This document shows, piece by piece, positions 32,888 through 41,237 of a DNA stretch of 64,000 nucleotides (positions are counted from its first letter, which is position 1; every line of letters begins with the position of its first letter). The translations under genes were made by a program, and so were the position numbers. This DNA comes from Amycolatopsis lurida (lineage in GTDB: Bacteria > Actinomycetota > Actinomycetes > Mycobacteriales > Pseudonocardiaceae): assembly GCF_900105055.1 (NCBI RefSeq), contig NZ_FNTA01000004.1, positions 3,379,501 to 3,443,500 on the forward strand, written 5' to 3'. The notes below the pieces were generated by a model that was given only the letters and a program-made list of their open reading frames with translations, had not been told where the DNA came from and made no database searches.

Positions 32888-33537
32888 TCGGACTCGGTAC
32901 CGGCGGGATCGAGCGGATCGTCGCGCTGGGCGCGCATTGTGACGACATCGCCATCGGCGCGGGCGGCACCCTGCTCACGCTCTGCGCCGCCCACCCTGGT
33001 GTCCGGGTGGACGCGCTCGTCCTGTCCGGTGGCGGCACGGAGCGGGAGACCGAGGAGCGAGCCGCGCTCGCGGCCTTCTGCCAGGAGGCTGACGTCGACG
33101 TCACCGTGCTCAAACTGCCCGACGGCCGGTTCCCCGCGCACTGGGAAGAGGCCAAGAACAGCCTGGAAGAGCTGCGCCGCCGCACCGACCCGGACCTCGT
33201 CCTCTCCCCGCGCACGGCGGACGCGCACCAGGACCACCGCGGGCTGGCCACGCTGGTGCCGACGGTGTTCCGCACCCATCTCCAGCTGGAGTACGAAATC
33301 GCGAAATGGGACGGCGACCTCGCCAAACCCACCGCGTACGTGCCGCTCACCCCCGAGATCGCCGAACAGAAGGTCCGGCTGCTGCAGGAGCACTACGCCT
33401 CGCAGCGGCACCGGCCCTGGTACGACCGGGAAGCCTTCCTCGGCCTCGCCCGCATTCGCGGAATCGAATGCGGGCAGCGCTATGCGGAGGCCTTCGACCT
33501 CAAAAAACTGACGCTCGACCTCACTCCGAAAGGCTGA
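32884..33537 (+). CDS. PIG-L/LmbE-family deacetylase
   Basis: A 217-residue zinc-dependent N-deacetylase. The metal motif is AHCDD at 17-21 (Cys in place of the usual Pro), with DAHQDHRGL later as the HxDH site. Family members remove acetyl groups from sugars such as GlcNAc-inositol or sugar-nucleotide intermediates. The GTG start overlaps the upstream stop. In this operon it could deacetylate an amino sugar before or after transfer. Confidence 0.88.
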   Translation: MIGLGTGGIERIVALGAHCDDIAIGAGGTLLTLCAAHPGVRVDALVLSGGGTERETEERAALAAFCQEADVDVTVLKLPDGRFPAHWEEAKNSLEELRRRTDPDLVLSPRTADAHQDHRGLATLVPTVFRTHLQLEYEIAKWDGDLAKPTAYVPLTPEIAEQKVRLLQEHYASQRHRPWYDREAFLGLARIRGIECGQRYAEAFDLKKLTLDLTPKG

Positions 33538-33542
33538 AAGCC

Positions 33543-34565
33543 ATGCGTGTGCTGCTGACCGGGCACAAGGGTTACCTGGGCACGGTGATGGCCCCGGTGC
33601 TGGCCGCCGAAGGCCACGAGGTCGTCGGCCTCGACTCCGGTCTCTTCGACACCTGCGTGCTGGGCCCGAAGCCCGACGATCCCAAGGGCTACGAAGTCGA
33701 CCTCCGCGACGTCACGGCCGAGCACGTGACCGGGGTGGACGCGGTGATCCACCTCGCCGCGCTGTCCAACGACCCGCTGGGATCGCTGGCGCCGGAGCTG
33801 ACCTACGACATCAACCACCGCGCCTCGGTCAAGCTCGCGAAGCTGGCGAAGGACGCCGGGGTCAAGCGGTTCCTCTACGCCTCGACCTGCTCCGTCTACG
33901 GCGCTTCGGGCGGAGACGGCCTGGTCGACGAGGACGCGCCGCTGCGCCCGGTGACGCCGTACGCCGAGTCGAAGGTGCGGGTCGAGGACGACCTCCACGC
34001 ACTCGCCGACGACGATTTCACCCCGGTGTACATGCGCAACGCCACCGCGTTCGGCTTCTCGCCGCGACTGCGGTCGGACATCGTGCTCAACAACCTCACC
34101 GCGCACGCCCACGTTTCGGGCGAGATCCTGGTGCTGTCGGACGGGACGCCGTGGCGTCCGCTGGTGCACGCCAAGGACATCGCGCGCGCCTTCGAGGCCG
34201 CGCTGGTCGCCCCCAAGGCGGCCGTCCACGACAAGGCGTTCAACATCGGCACCGAGCGCAACAACGTGACCGTGGCCGAGATCGCCCAGCAGGTCGTCGA
34301 GGCCGTCCCCAGCGCGAAGCTGCGGATCACCGGCGAGTCCGCGGGGGACCCACGCTCCTACCGCGTCGACTTCTCCCGCTTCCGCGAGGCGATCCCCGGT
34401 TTCGAATGCGACTGGTCGGTCAAGGACGGCGCGCTCGACCTGATCTACGCCTACCGCACGCACGGCCTGACCGCGCACGACTTCAAGAACCGCTTCACCA
34501 GGCTGGCCACGCTCAACGCGCGGACCGCCGCGGGCGAGATCGACGAAACCCTGCGGCGACGGTGA
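33543..34565 (+). CDS. NAD-dependent sugar epimerase/dehydratase (extended SDR)
   Basis: A 340-residue extended SDR. GxxGxxG cofactor motif is TGHKGYLG (Gly7, Gly10, Gly13); catalytic Tyr140 and Lys144 lie in PYAESK; STCSVYG at 114-120 supplies the Ser/Thr. The C-terminal substrate region includes WRPLVHAKDIARAF and FNIGTERNNVTVAEIA. It oxidises or epimerises a nucleotide sugar. Length and motifs are complete. Six bases separate it from the PIG-L gene. Confidence 0.9.
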   Translation: MRVLLTGHKGYLGTVMAPVLAAEGHEVVGLDSGLFDTCVLGPKPDDPKGYEVDLRDVTAEHVTGVDAVIHLAALSNDPLGSLAPELTYDINHRASVKLAKLAKDAGVKRFLYASTCSVYGASGGDGLVDEDAPLRPVTPYAESKVRVEDDLHALADDDFTPVYMRNATAFGFSPRLRSDIVLNNLTAHAHVSGEILVLSDGTPWRPLVHAKDIARAFEAALVAPKAAVHDKAFNIGTERNNVTVAEIAQQVVEAVPSAKLRITGESAGDPRSYRVDFSRFREAIPGFECDWSVKDGALDLIYAYRTHGLTAHDFKNRFTRLATLNARTAAGEIDETLRRR

Positions 34566-35845
34566 TGACGCGCGAACCCCTGGACACGGGCGCCGACCTG
34601 CGCGAGCTGGTCGAGCGCCTGTATCCGCTCTGCCGCAGCATCACCGGCGACGGCGTCCGCGCCACGCTGGAGATCCTCGGCGAGCACATCCCGCTCGACG
34701 TCCACGAGGTGCCGACCGGGACCCAGGTGCTCGACTGGACCGTTCCGCAGGAGTGGAACATCCGCGACGCCTGGGTCAAGGACCCGTCCGGCCGGAAGGT
34801 CGTCGACTTCCGGGAGTCGAACCTGCATGTCGTCGGCTACAGCGTCCCGGTGGCCGAGACGATGCCGCTGGCGGACCTGCGCGAGCATCTCCACACGCTG
34901 CCCGAGCAGCCGTCGCTGGTGCCGTACCGCACGAGTTACTACGCGCCGACGTGGGGTTTCTGTCTGGCGCAGGACACGCTCGACGCGTTGCCGAACGGCG
35001 ACTACGAGGTCCGGATCGAGTCCACTTTGGACGACGGACACCTGACCTACGCCGAGCACGTGGTCCCCGGCGAGGTCACCGACGAGGTGCTGGTGTCGTG
35101 CCACACCTGCCATCCGTCGCTGGCCAACGACAACCTCGCGGGTATCGCCGTCGCCGCGGCGCTCGCGCAGCGGCTGGCCGCACGGAAACCGCACTTCACC
35201 TATCGATTCCTCTTCATGCCGGGCACGATCGGCGCGATCACCTGGCTCGCGCGCAACACCGAACGGCTCGGCAAGGTCAAGGCCGGGATCGTCCTCGCCT
35301 GCGCGGGCGACCCCGGATCGCCGACCTACAAGCGAAGCCGCCGTGGGGACGCCGAGATCGACAGGGTGCTCGAATTCGTCCTGGCCGGGAGACCGCACAA
35401 GGTCCTGGACTTCTCGCCGTACGGCTACGACGAACGGCAGTTCTGCTCGCCCGGGTTCAACCTCGGTGTCGGCTCGCTGACCAGGACGCCGTACGCCGGC
35501 TATCCCGAGTACCACACCTCGGCGGACAACCTGGATTTCGTGTCCACCGAAGCGATGGAGGACACCCTCGCGACCTTGGGCGAGGCGTTCTCCGTACTGG
35601 ACCGGAACCGCCGCTACGTCAACCTGAGCCCGTACGGCGAGCCACAGCTCGGCAAACGCGGGCTCTACGACTCTCTCGGCGGCCGAAGCGACGCCAAGAC
35701 GGCCCAGATGGCGATGCTCTGGGTGCTCAACCTCTCGGACGGCGAGCACAGCCTGCTCGACGTCGCCCAGCGATCCGGTCTCCCCTTCGATTCCGTCGTC
35801 GCCGCCGCTCACGCGCTGCAGGGCGCCGGATTGCTGAAGGAGTGA
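34565..35845 (+). CDS. DUF4910 (M28-like aminopeptidase fold) protein
   Basis: A 426-residue DUF4910 protein: N-terminal LYPLCRSITGDGVR, insert domain about 60-150, and a zinc-peptidase core with HTCHPSLANDNLAG (about 179-192), SRRGDAEIDRVL, FSPYGYDERQFCSPG and YPEYHTSADNLDFVS carrying the second metal site. A C-terminal winged helix (about 375-426) follows. Members are almost always encoded in polysaccharide clusters and are proposed to remove or transfer amino-acid groups on glycans. ATG 34565 overlaps the previous stop; GTG 34562 is an alternative. Confidence 0.82.
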   Translation: MTREPLDTGADLRELVERLYPLCRSITGDGVRATLEILGEHIPLDVHEVPTGTQVLDWTVPQEWNIRDAWVKDPSGRKVVDFRESNLHVVGYSVPVAETMPLADLREHLHTLPEQPSLVPYRTSYYAPTWGFCLAQDTLDALPNGDYEVRIESTLDDGHLTYAEHVVPGEVTDEVLVSCHTCHPSLANDNLAGIAVAAALAQRLAARKPHFTYRFLFMPGTIGAITWLARNTERLGKVKAGIVLACAGDPGSPTYKRSRRGDAEIDRVLEFVLAGRPHKVLDFSPYGYDERQFCSPGFNLGVGSLTRTPYAGYPEYHTSADNLDFVSTEAMEDTLATLGEAFSVLDRNRRYVNLSPYGEPQLGKRGLYDSLGGRSDAKTAQMAMLWVLNLSDGEHSLLDVAQRSGLPFDSVVAAAHALQGAGLLKE

Positions 35846-35850
35846 CGCCG

Positions 35851-37152
35851 GTGGCAGGCGGCAGACATCGGGCGACACTGGCCTCCGGGGCCGTACGCGC
35901 CATGGCGGGCAGGCTCAGCTGGGGCCTCGGCGACCAGGCCGTTTCGAGCCTGACCAACTTCGCGGTCGGGCTGTTCGTCGCGCGCTCGCTCGGCACGTTC
36001 GCCTTCGGCATGTTCAGCCTCGCGTGGGTGACCTACGGCGTGGTGCTCAACCTCTCGCGCGGCCTGGCCACCGACCCGATGATGGTGCGTTTCTCCGCGG
36101 TGTCGGAGGAAGCCTGGCGCCGGGCGGTGTCGCGGGCGGCGGGGACGGCGATCGGTGTCGGCCTGGCGACCGGCCTGGTCAGCATGATCGTCGGGTTCCT
36201 CGCGGTGCAGCCGCTGGGCGGCGTGTTCGTCGCGCTCGGCGTCGTGCTTCCCGGGCTGATGCTGCAGGACGCGTGGCGGTTCGCGCTGTTCGCCAAGGGC
36301 GACGGCAAGAAGGCCTTCGTCAACGACACGGTGTGGGGTGTCGTGCTGATCCCGGCGCTCGGCATCGCCTCGCATTTCGGCACCGTGGTCGCGTTCGTCC
36401 TGGCCTGGGGCTTGGCCGGTGCGGTCGCGGCGGTCTACGGGATGTTCCAGACCGGCATCGTGCCGAGACTTTCGGAAATGACGGGCTGGGTGAAGGAGCA
36501 GCGCGACCTGAGCGTGCGCTACCTGATCGAGAACGTCAGCAACGCCGGCTCGTCGCAGCTGCGCGCTTACGGACTCGGGGCCATCGCGGGGATCACCGCG
36601 GTCGGCGCGGTCCGCGGTGCCGAGCAGCTGCTCGGGCCGTTCCTGGCCCTGCTGATGGGCCTTTCGCTCACGACGGTGGCCGAAGGCGCCCGTGTCCTGC
36701 ACCACGCCCCGCACCGGCTGAAGCACTTCTGCGTGGTGCTCGGCGGCGGCCAAGCGGGGGCGGCCCTGCTGTGGGGACTCGGATTGCTGCTGCTGGTACC
36801 GCACGACGTCGGGCGCTGGATCATGGGCTCGGTCTGGGACGCGGCGGAACCGCTGATCCTGCCGGTCACCCTGTCGGTCACCGCCGCCGGCTTCATCGCG
36901 GGCGCGGCCGCCGGATTGCGTGCCCTCGGTAACGCCAAACGCAGTCTCCGCGCCCAGCTGGTCGCTTCAGTGGGCTATGTGGTCTTCGGGATCATCGGCG
37001 CCTACATCGACGGCGCCGAAGGTGCCGCGTGGGGCTCGATGCTCTCGGTCTGGCTGGGCGCCGCGCTGTGGTGGTACCAGCTCCGTGTCGCGTATCGCGA
37101 GTACCGGCCGGCCGCGCCACGCACCAACGACGAAGAGGTGGGAACGGTATGA
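35851..37152 (+). CDS. Wzx-type polysaccharide flippase / lipid III translocase
   Basis: A 433-residue polytopic membrane protein with about 12 hydrophobic segments, beginning RLSWGLGDQAVSSLTNFAVG, the usual polysaccharide-transporter start, and lacking soluble domains. It should flip undecaprenyl-PP-linked repeat units to the outside. GTG 35851 is preferred because AAGGAG ends eight bases before it; GTG 35842 is the alternative. It sits between the DUF4910 gene and a GT2 gene, in keeping with a Wzx/Wzy pathway; the polymerase candidate is at 46906-48150. Confidence 0.85.
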   Translation: MAGGRHRATLASGAVRAMAGRLSWGLGDQAVSSLTNFAVGLFVARSLGTFAFGMFSLAWVTYGVVLNLSRGLATDPMMVRFSAVSEEAWRRAVSRAAGTAIGVGLATGLVSMIVGFLAVQPLGGVFVALGVVLPGLMLQDAWRFALFAKGDGKKAFVNDTVWGVVLIPALGIASHFGTVVAFVLAWGLAGAVAAVYGMFQTGIVPRLSEMTGWVKEQRDLSVRYLIENVSNAGSSQLRAYGLGAIAGITAVGAVRGAEQLLGPFLALLMGLSLTTVAEGARVLHHAPHRLKHFCVVLGGGQAGAALLWGLGLLLLVPHDVGRWIMGSVWDAAEPLILPVTLSVTAAGFIAGAAAGLRALGNAKRSLRAQLVASVGYVVFGIIGAYIDGAEGAAWGSMLSVWLGAALWWYQLRVAYREYRPAAPRTNDEEVGTV

Positions 37153-38090
37153 CCCAGATTCCACGGCTCAGCATCGGGCTGCCCGTCTACAACGGCGAGG
37201 AGTACCTGTCCGAATCGCTCGACGCCCTGCTGGGCCAGAGCTACGAGGACTTCGAGCTGATCATCTCGGACAACGCTTCGACGGACGGCACCGAAGAGAT
37301 CTGCCGGGACTACGAGCGCCGCGACGCCCGGATCCGGTATCTGCGGCTGCCGAAGAACGTCGGCGCGTCCCCGAACCACAACCGCGTCCTCGACGAAGCC
37401 CGCGGCGAGCTGTTCAAATGGGCGTCCCATGACGACCTTTATGGCCGTGACCTGCTGAAACTGTGCATCGAGGCACTCGACGAGCGACCGGAGACGATCG
37501 TCGCCCACAGCTGGCAGGCCATCATCGACGACCACGGCGCGGTGACCCACAAACTCGACTACCCGCTGGCGACGGACTCGCCGCACGCGCCGACGCGGTT
37601 CCGCAGCCTGCTGTTCGAAACCGGCGGCGACGACTTCTACGGCGTGATGCGCACGAACGTGCTCCGCCGGGTCAAACCGCTCGACAGCTATCACCACGCC
37701 GACCGCACCTATGTCGCCGAACTGAGCCTCCACGGCCCGTTCCACCAGGTCCCCGAGGTGCAGTACTTCCGCCGCGACCACCCCGGCCGCGCCGAGCGGG
37801 CGAACCCGAGCATCCGGAAGCGCTGTTCGAACCTCGACCCGCGGCGTGCCGACCCGGTGCGGAACCCGATGCCGCGGCTGATCGGCGAGTACATCGGCGG
37901 CTTCGTCGGCGGTATCCGCCGGGCGCCGCTCTCCTCGGCGGACCGGCGCGAGTGCTACCGGCACCTGGCGTCCTGGCTGGCCGACCGGTCCCGCGGCCGG
38001 AACGAGGACCGCGCCGAGGACGCCGAACCCGAAATCGACGGAATGAACATCGACGCCGTGGTCCCTGGACGGCAGAGGAGGACGTCGTGA
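37149..38090 (+). CDS. Family 2 glycosyltransferase
   Basis: A 313-residue GT-A fold enzyme: LSIGLPVYNGEEYL at the N-terminus, ELIISDNASTDGT (about 37-49), LPKNVGASPNHNRVLDEARGE and the metal motif region FKWASHDDLYGRDLL (DD in place of DxD). No TM segment. The C-terminal 40 residues are charged. It overlaps the flippase gene and the pyruvyltransferase gene by four bases each. It builds the repeat unit on the cytoplasmic side; donor sugar unknown. Confidence 0.9.
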   Translation: MTQIPRLSIGLPVYNGEEYLSESLDALLGQSYEDFELIISDNASTDGTEEICRDYERRDARIRYLRLPKNVGASPNHNRVLDEARGELFKWASHDDLYGRDLLKLCIEALDERPETIVAHSWQAIIDDHGAVTHKLDYPLATDSPHAPTRFRSLLFETGGDDFYGVMRTNVLRRVKPLDSYHHADRTYVAELSLHGPFHQVPEVQYFRRDHPGRAERANPSIRKRCSNLDPRRADPVRNPMPRLIGEYIGGFVGGIRRAPLSSADRRECYRHLASWLADRSRGRNEDRAEDAEPEIDGMNIDAVVPGRQRRTS

Positions 38091-39322
38091 CCTCTCGCTC
38101 CGGAGCGAGAAAGCGAAGACATCCCCGAGTGGGCTTCTTCGGCCTGCTGGGGGCAGGGAACATCGGTAACGACGGATCACTCGAGGTCGTCCTCGAGTAC
38201 GTACGACAACGACATCCGGAGGCGGAACTCAGCTGCCTCTGCTCCGGACCGGAACTGGTCGAGGCGCGCTACGGCGTCAAAGCGGAGTCACTGCTCTGGT
38301 ACCACTCGCGCAACCGCGACGCGACGGGGGTGCTCGCGGCCCTGCTGAAGGCCGTGGGCAAGGTCGCCGACACGATCAAGATCCTCACCTGGACCCGCCG
38401 GTGCGACGTGGTGATCGTGCCCGGCGCCGGCGTCCTCGAAACAACGCTTCCCTTGCGGCCCTGGGGTTTCCCGTACGCGATGGCACTGCTGGGGGTGTCG
38501 GGCAGGCTGTGGGGGACCAAGGTCGCGCTGCTCAACGTCGGCTCGAACGTCATCCGCCAGCGAACCACACGGTGGCTCTACCGGATCGCCGCCCGCTCCG
38601 CGCACTACCGGTCCTTCCGCGACGAGCTGTCCCGCGACGCCTGGCGCGAGATGGGGCTCGACACCACGAAGGACGACCTCTACCCGGATCTGGCGTTCGC
38701 GATGCCGATCCCCGCCGGGCGGCCGTCGGACGTCGTCGGGGTCGGCGTCATGGAGTTCCACGGGGGCAACGACGACCGGCGCCGCGGCGAGGAGATCCGT
38801 TCGTCCTATGTGGCCGCCATGAAACGGTTCGTGCGCAGGCTGGTCGACGACGGGCGGGAAATCCGGCTGCTCACCGGCGACGAGATCGACGACCCCGTCG
38901 TCGAGGAGATCTTCGCCGATCTGCGCGAGCAACGGCCCGGCCTCGACCCGAACCGGGTGACCGCGGCGAAACTACCCACGCTCGGCGACCTCGTCACCGA
39001 GATCGCCTCGCTCGGTGCCGTCGTCGGGACGCGCTATCACAACGTCTTGTGCTCGCTGAAGCTCGCGAAGCCGACGATCTCGATCAGCTATTCGCAGAAG
39101 ATGGACAGCATCATGGCGAACATGGGGCTGGCGGAGTACTGCCAGTCCGCGCGCGCAGTCGACGTCGACCTGCTCGTCCGGCAACTCGCCGAACTCGAGG
39201 CCAAACCCGAGGAGTTCTGGCAGCGCCTGCGTGATCGGAGCGCCGCCAAGGGGAAGCTGCTGGAGAAGCAGTACGACGTTCTCGACAAGACGCTGTTCCG
39301 CGAATCCGAGGAGATCCGATGA
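38087..39322 (+). CDS. Polysaccharide pyruvyl transferase family protein
   Basis: A 411-residue CsaB/WcaK-type protein. Family features are GFFGLLGAGNIGNDGSLEVVL at the start, VVIVPGAGVLET, and GTRYHNVLCSLKLAKPTISISYSQKMDSIM near 314-343. It would transfer a pyruvate ketal from phosphoenolpyruvate to a sugar of the polymer, giving negative charge. GTG 38087 follows CAGAGGAGGACGTC. It overlaps the rmlC-like gene by four bases. Confidence 0.88.
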   Translation: MTSRSGARKRRHPRVGFFGLLGAGNIGNDGSLEVVLEYVRQRHPEAELSCLCSGPELVEARYGVKAESLLWYHSRNRDATGVLAALLKAVGKVADTIKILTWTRRCDVVIVPGAGVLETTLPLRPWGFPYAMALLGVSGRLWGTKVALLNVGSNVIRQRTTRWLYRIAARSAHYRSFRDELSRDAWREMGLDTTKDDLYPDLAFAMPIPAGRPSDVVGVGVMEFHGGNDDRRRGEEIRSSYVAAMKRFVRRLVDDGREIRLLTGDEIDDPVVEEIFADLREQRPGLDPNRVTAAKLPTLGDLVTEIASLGAVVGTRYHNVLCSLKLAKPTISISYSQKMDSIMANMGLAEYCQSARAVDVDLLVRQLAELEAKPEEFWQRLRDRSAAKGKLLEKQYDVLDKTLFRESEEIR

Positions 39323-39867
39323 AGGTCGAAGCGGTTACCGAAATCGAAGGTGCCTACCTCTTCACGCCGACACCGTTCGCCGACGAGCGCGGGTTCTTCA
39401 GCCGCACCTTCGACAGCGAGGTCGTCGCGTCGGTCGGCATCGACCCCGGCGGCTTCGCGCAGGACAGCCTTTCGCGCTCGCGCAAGGGAGTCGTGCGCGG
39501 CCTGCATCTCCGTGGCGGACGCGGTGAAGCCAAGCTGGTCCGCTGCTCGTCCGGGGCCATCTTCGACGTCATCGTGGACCTGCGGCCGGACTCCCCCACC
39601 TTCCGGACCGTGAAAGGGTTCGAACTGTCCGGGGAGACTCAGGTCTCGCTGTACATCCCGGCGGGCTGCGCGCACGGATTCCAGGCGCTCACCGACCCCG
39701 CCGACATCTCCTACCGCATCGACCGGCCGCACGATCCGGCCGAGGACATCGCGATCTCCTACGCCGACCCCGAACTGGCCATCCCGTGGCCGCTCCCGGT
39801 CAGCGCGGTGTCCGAACGTGACGCCCACGCTCCCCCTCTAGCCGCCGCACTGACGACCACGAGGTGA
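39319..39867 (+). CDS. dTDP-4-dehydrorhamnose 3,5-epimerase family protein
   Basis: A 182-residue RmlC-type cupin. GAYLFTPTPFADERGFFSRTF, SRKGVVRGLHLR (catalytic His), YIPAGCAHGFQALTD and the C-terminal ISYADPELAIPWP are characteristic. It epimerises a 4-keto-6-deoxysugar at C3 and/or C5. In this operon with a C-methyltransferase it could act on a branched sugar instead of making rhamnose. ATG 39319 overlaps the previous stop. Confidence 0.92.
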   Translation: MKVEAVTEIEGAYLFTPTPFADERGFFSRTFDSEVVASVGIDPGGFAQDSLSRSRKGVVRGLHLRGGRGEAKLVRCSSGAIFDVIVDLRPDSPTFRTVKGFELSGETQVSLYIPAGCAHGFQALTDPADISYRIDRPHDPAEDIAISYADPELAIPWPLPVSAVSERDAHAPPLAAALTTTR

Positions 39868-39871
39868 TCCC

Positions 39872-41182
39872 GTGAACCGCCCATTGCCGCGCTCCGACCA
39901 AGCGAACGAACGACTGCACCGGGCGATCCCCGGTGGTGCGCACACCTACGCCAAGGGCCAGGACCAATACCCCGACGACTGCTCGCCGGTCATCGCGCGC
40001 GGCCTCGCCGGCCACGTGTGGGACGTCGACGGCAACGAATACATCGAATACGGCTCGGGGCTCCGCGCGGTCAGCCTCGGGCACGCGCACCCGCGGGTGC
40101 TGGAGGCCGTCCGCACCGAAATCGAGAAGGGCGGCAACTTCGTCCGGCCGTCCATCATCGAGGCCGAAGCCGCGGAGCGTTTCCTCGCCGCCGTGCCGAC
40201 CGCGGAGATGGTGAAGTTCGCGAAGAACGGCTCGGACGCGACCACGGCCGCCGTCCGCCTGGCCCGTGCGGCGACCGGACGGGCGCTCGTGGCGATCTGC
40301 CGCGATCACGCGTTCTTCTCGACCGACGACTGGTTCATCGGGACCACGCCGATGTCCGCCGGGATCCCCGGCGACACGACGGAACTGACGGTTTCCTTCC
40401 CCTACGGCGATCTCGCGGCCACGGAAGAGCTGCTGCGGACGCACGAGGTCGCCTGCCTCGTCCTGGAACCCGCGACCCAGACCGAGCCGCCTCCTGGGTA
40501 TCTCGCCGGTCTGCGCGACCTGTGCGACCGGTACGGCTGTCTGCTGGTGTTCGACGAGATGATCACCGGGTTCCGCTGGTCGGACGCCGGGGCGCAGGGG
40601 CTGTACGGCGTCAGCCCGGATCTCTCGGCGTTCGGCAAGGCGCTGGGCAACGGTTTCGCGGTCTCGGCGCTGGCGGGCAAACGGGAGTACATGGAACTCG
40701 GCGGGCTGCGCGATCACCGCGAACGGGTCTTCCTGCTTTCGACCACCCACGGCGCCGAGACGCATTCCCTCGCCGCGGCGATCGCCGTCTTCGACACCTA
40801 TGCCGAAGAAGGGATCACCGCGCGGCTGCACGCCCTGGGCGACCGGCTCGCCGCCGGGGTCCGCGACGTCGCCGCGAGCGCCGGGGTCGGCGATCACGTG
40901 CTCGTGCGCGGCAGGGCGAGCAACCTGGTCTTCGCCACGCTCGACGAAAAGGGTGAGCCGTCGCAGCCGTACCGGACGCTGTTCCTGCGGGAACTGATCA
41001 CCGGCGGGGTGATCGGGCCCTCGTTCGTGGTCAGCGCCGGGTTGACCGAGGCCGACATCGACAAGACGATCGACGTCGTCTCCCGGGCCTGCACCACGTA
41101 CCGGAAGGCCCTCGAATTCCAGGACCCGACGCCGTGGACGGGCGGCCGTCCGGTGAAACCGGTGTTCCGGAGGTTCGCGTGA
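39872..41182 (+). CDS. Glutamate-1-semialdehyde aminomutase-like PLP aminotransferase
   Basis: A 436-residue class-III fold PLP enzyme. VFDEMITGFRW has Asp228 and Glu229 near the cofactor; FGKALGNGF carries PLP Lys256. The N-terminal RAIPGGAHTYAKGQ block resembles HemL, but the polysaccharide operon context and a diverged substrate loop argue for a sugar or amino-acid aminotransferase/aminomutase rather than tetrapyrrole synthesis. It is the last gene of the tight operon. Confidence 0.85.
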   Translation: MNRPLPRSDQANERLHRAIPGGAHTYAKGQDQYPDDCSPVIARGLAGHVWDVDGNEYIEYGSGLRAVSLGHAHPRVLEAVRTEIEKGGNFVRPSIIEAEAAERFLAAVPTAEMVKFAKNGSDATTAAVRLARAATGRALVAICRDHAFFSTDDWFIGTTPMSAGIPGDTTELTVSFPYGDLAATEELLRTHEVACLVLEPATQTEPPPGYLAGLRDLCDRYGCLLVFDEMITGFRWSDAGAQGLYGVSPDLSAFGKALGNGFAVSALAGKREYMELGGLRDHRERVFLLSTTHGAETHSLAAAIAVFDTYAEEGITARLHALGDRLAAGVRDVAASAGVGDHVLVRGRASNLVFATLDEKGEPSQPYRTLFLRELITGGVIGPSFVVSAGLTEADIDKTIDVVSRACTTYRKALEFQDPTPWTGGRPVKPVFRRFA

Positions 41183-41237
41183 TGACCACACTTTCGTGTC
41201 CATCCGGTGTGCTGCGCGGTGACTTACCTTGAAACCC

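Noticed and set aside
39872..41182. Housekeeping hemL (glutamate-1-semialdehyde aminomutase)
   Set aside because: Located at the end of a tight polysaccharide operon without other haem genes; annotated as HemL-like only.
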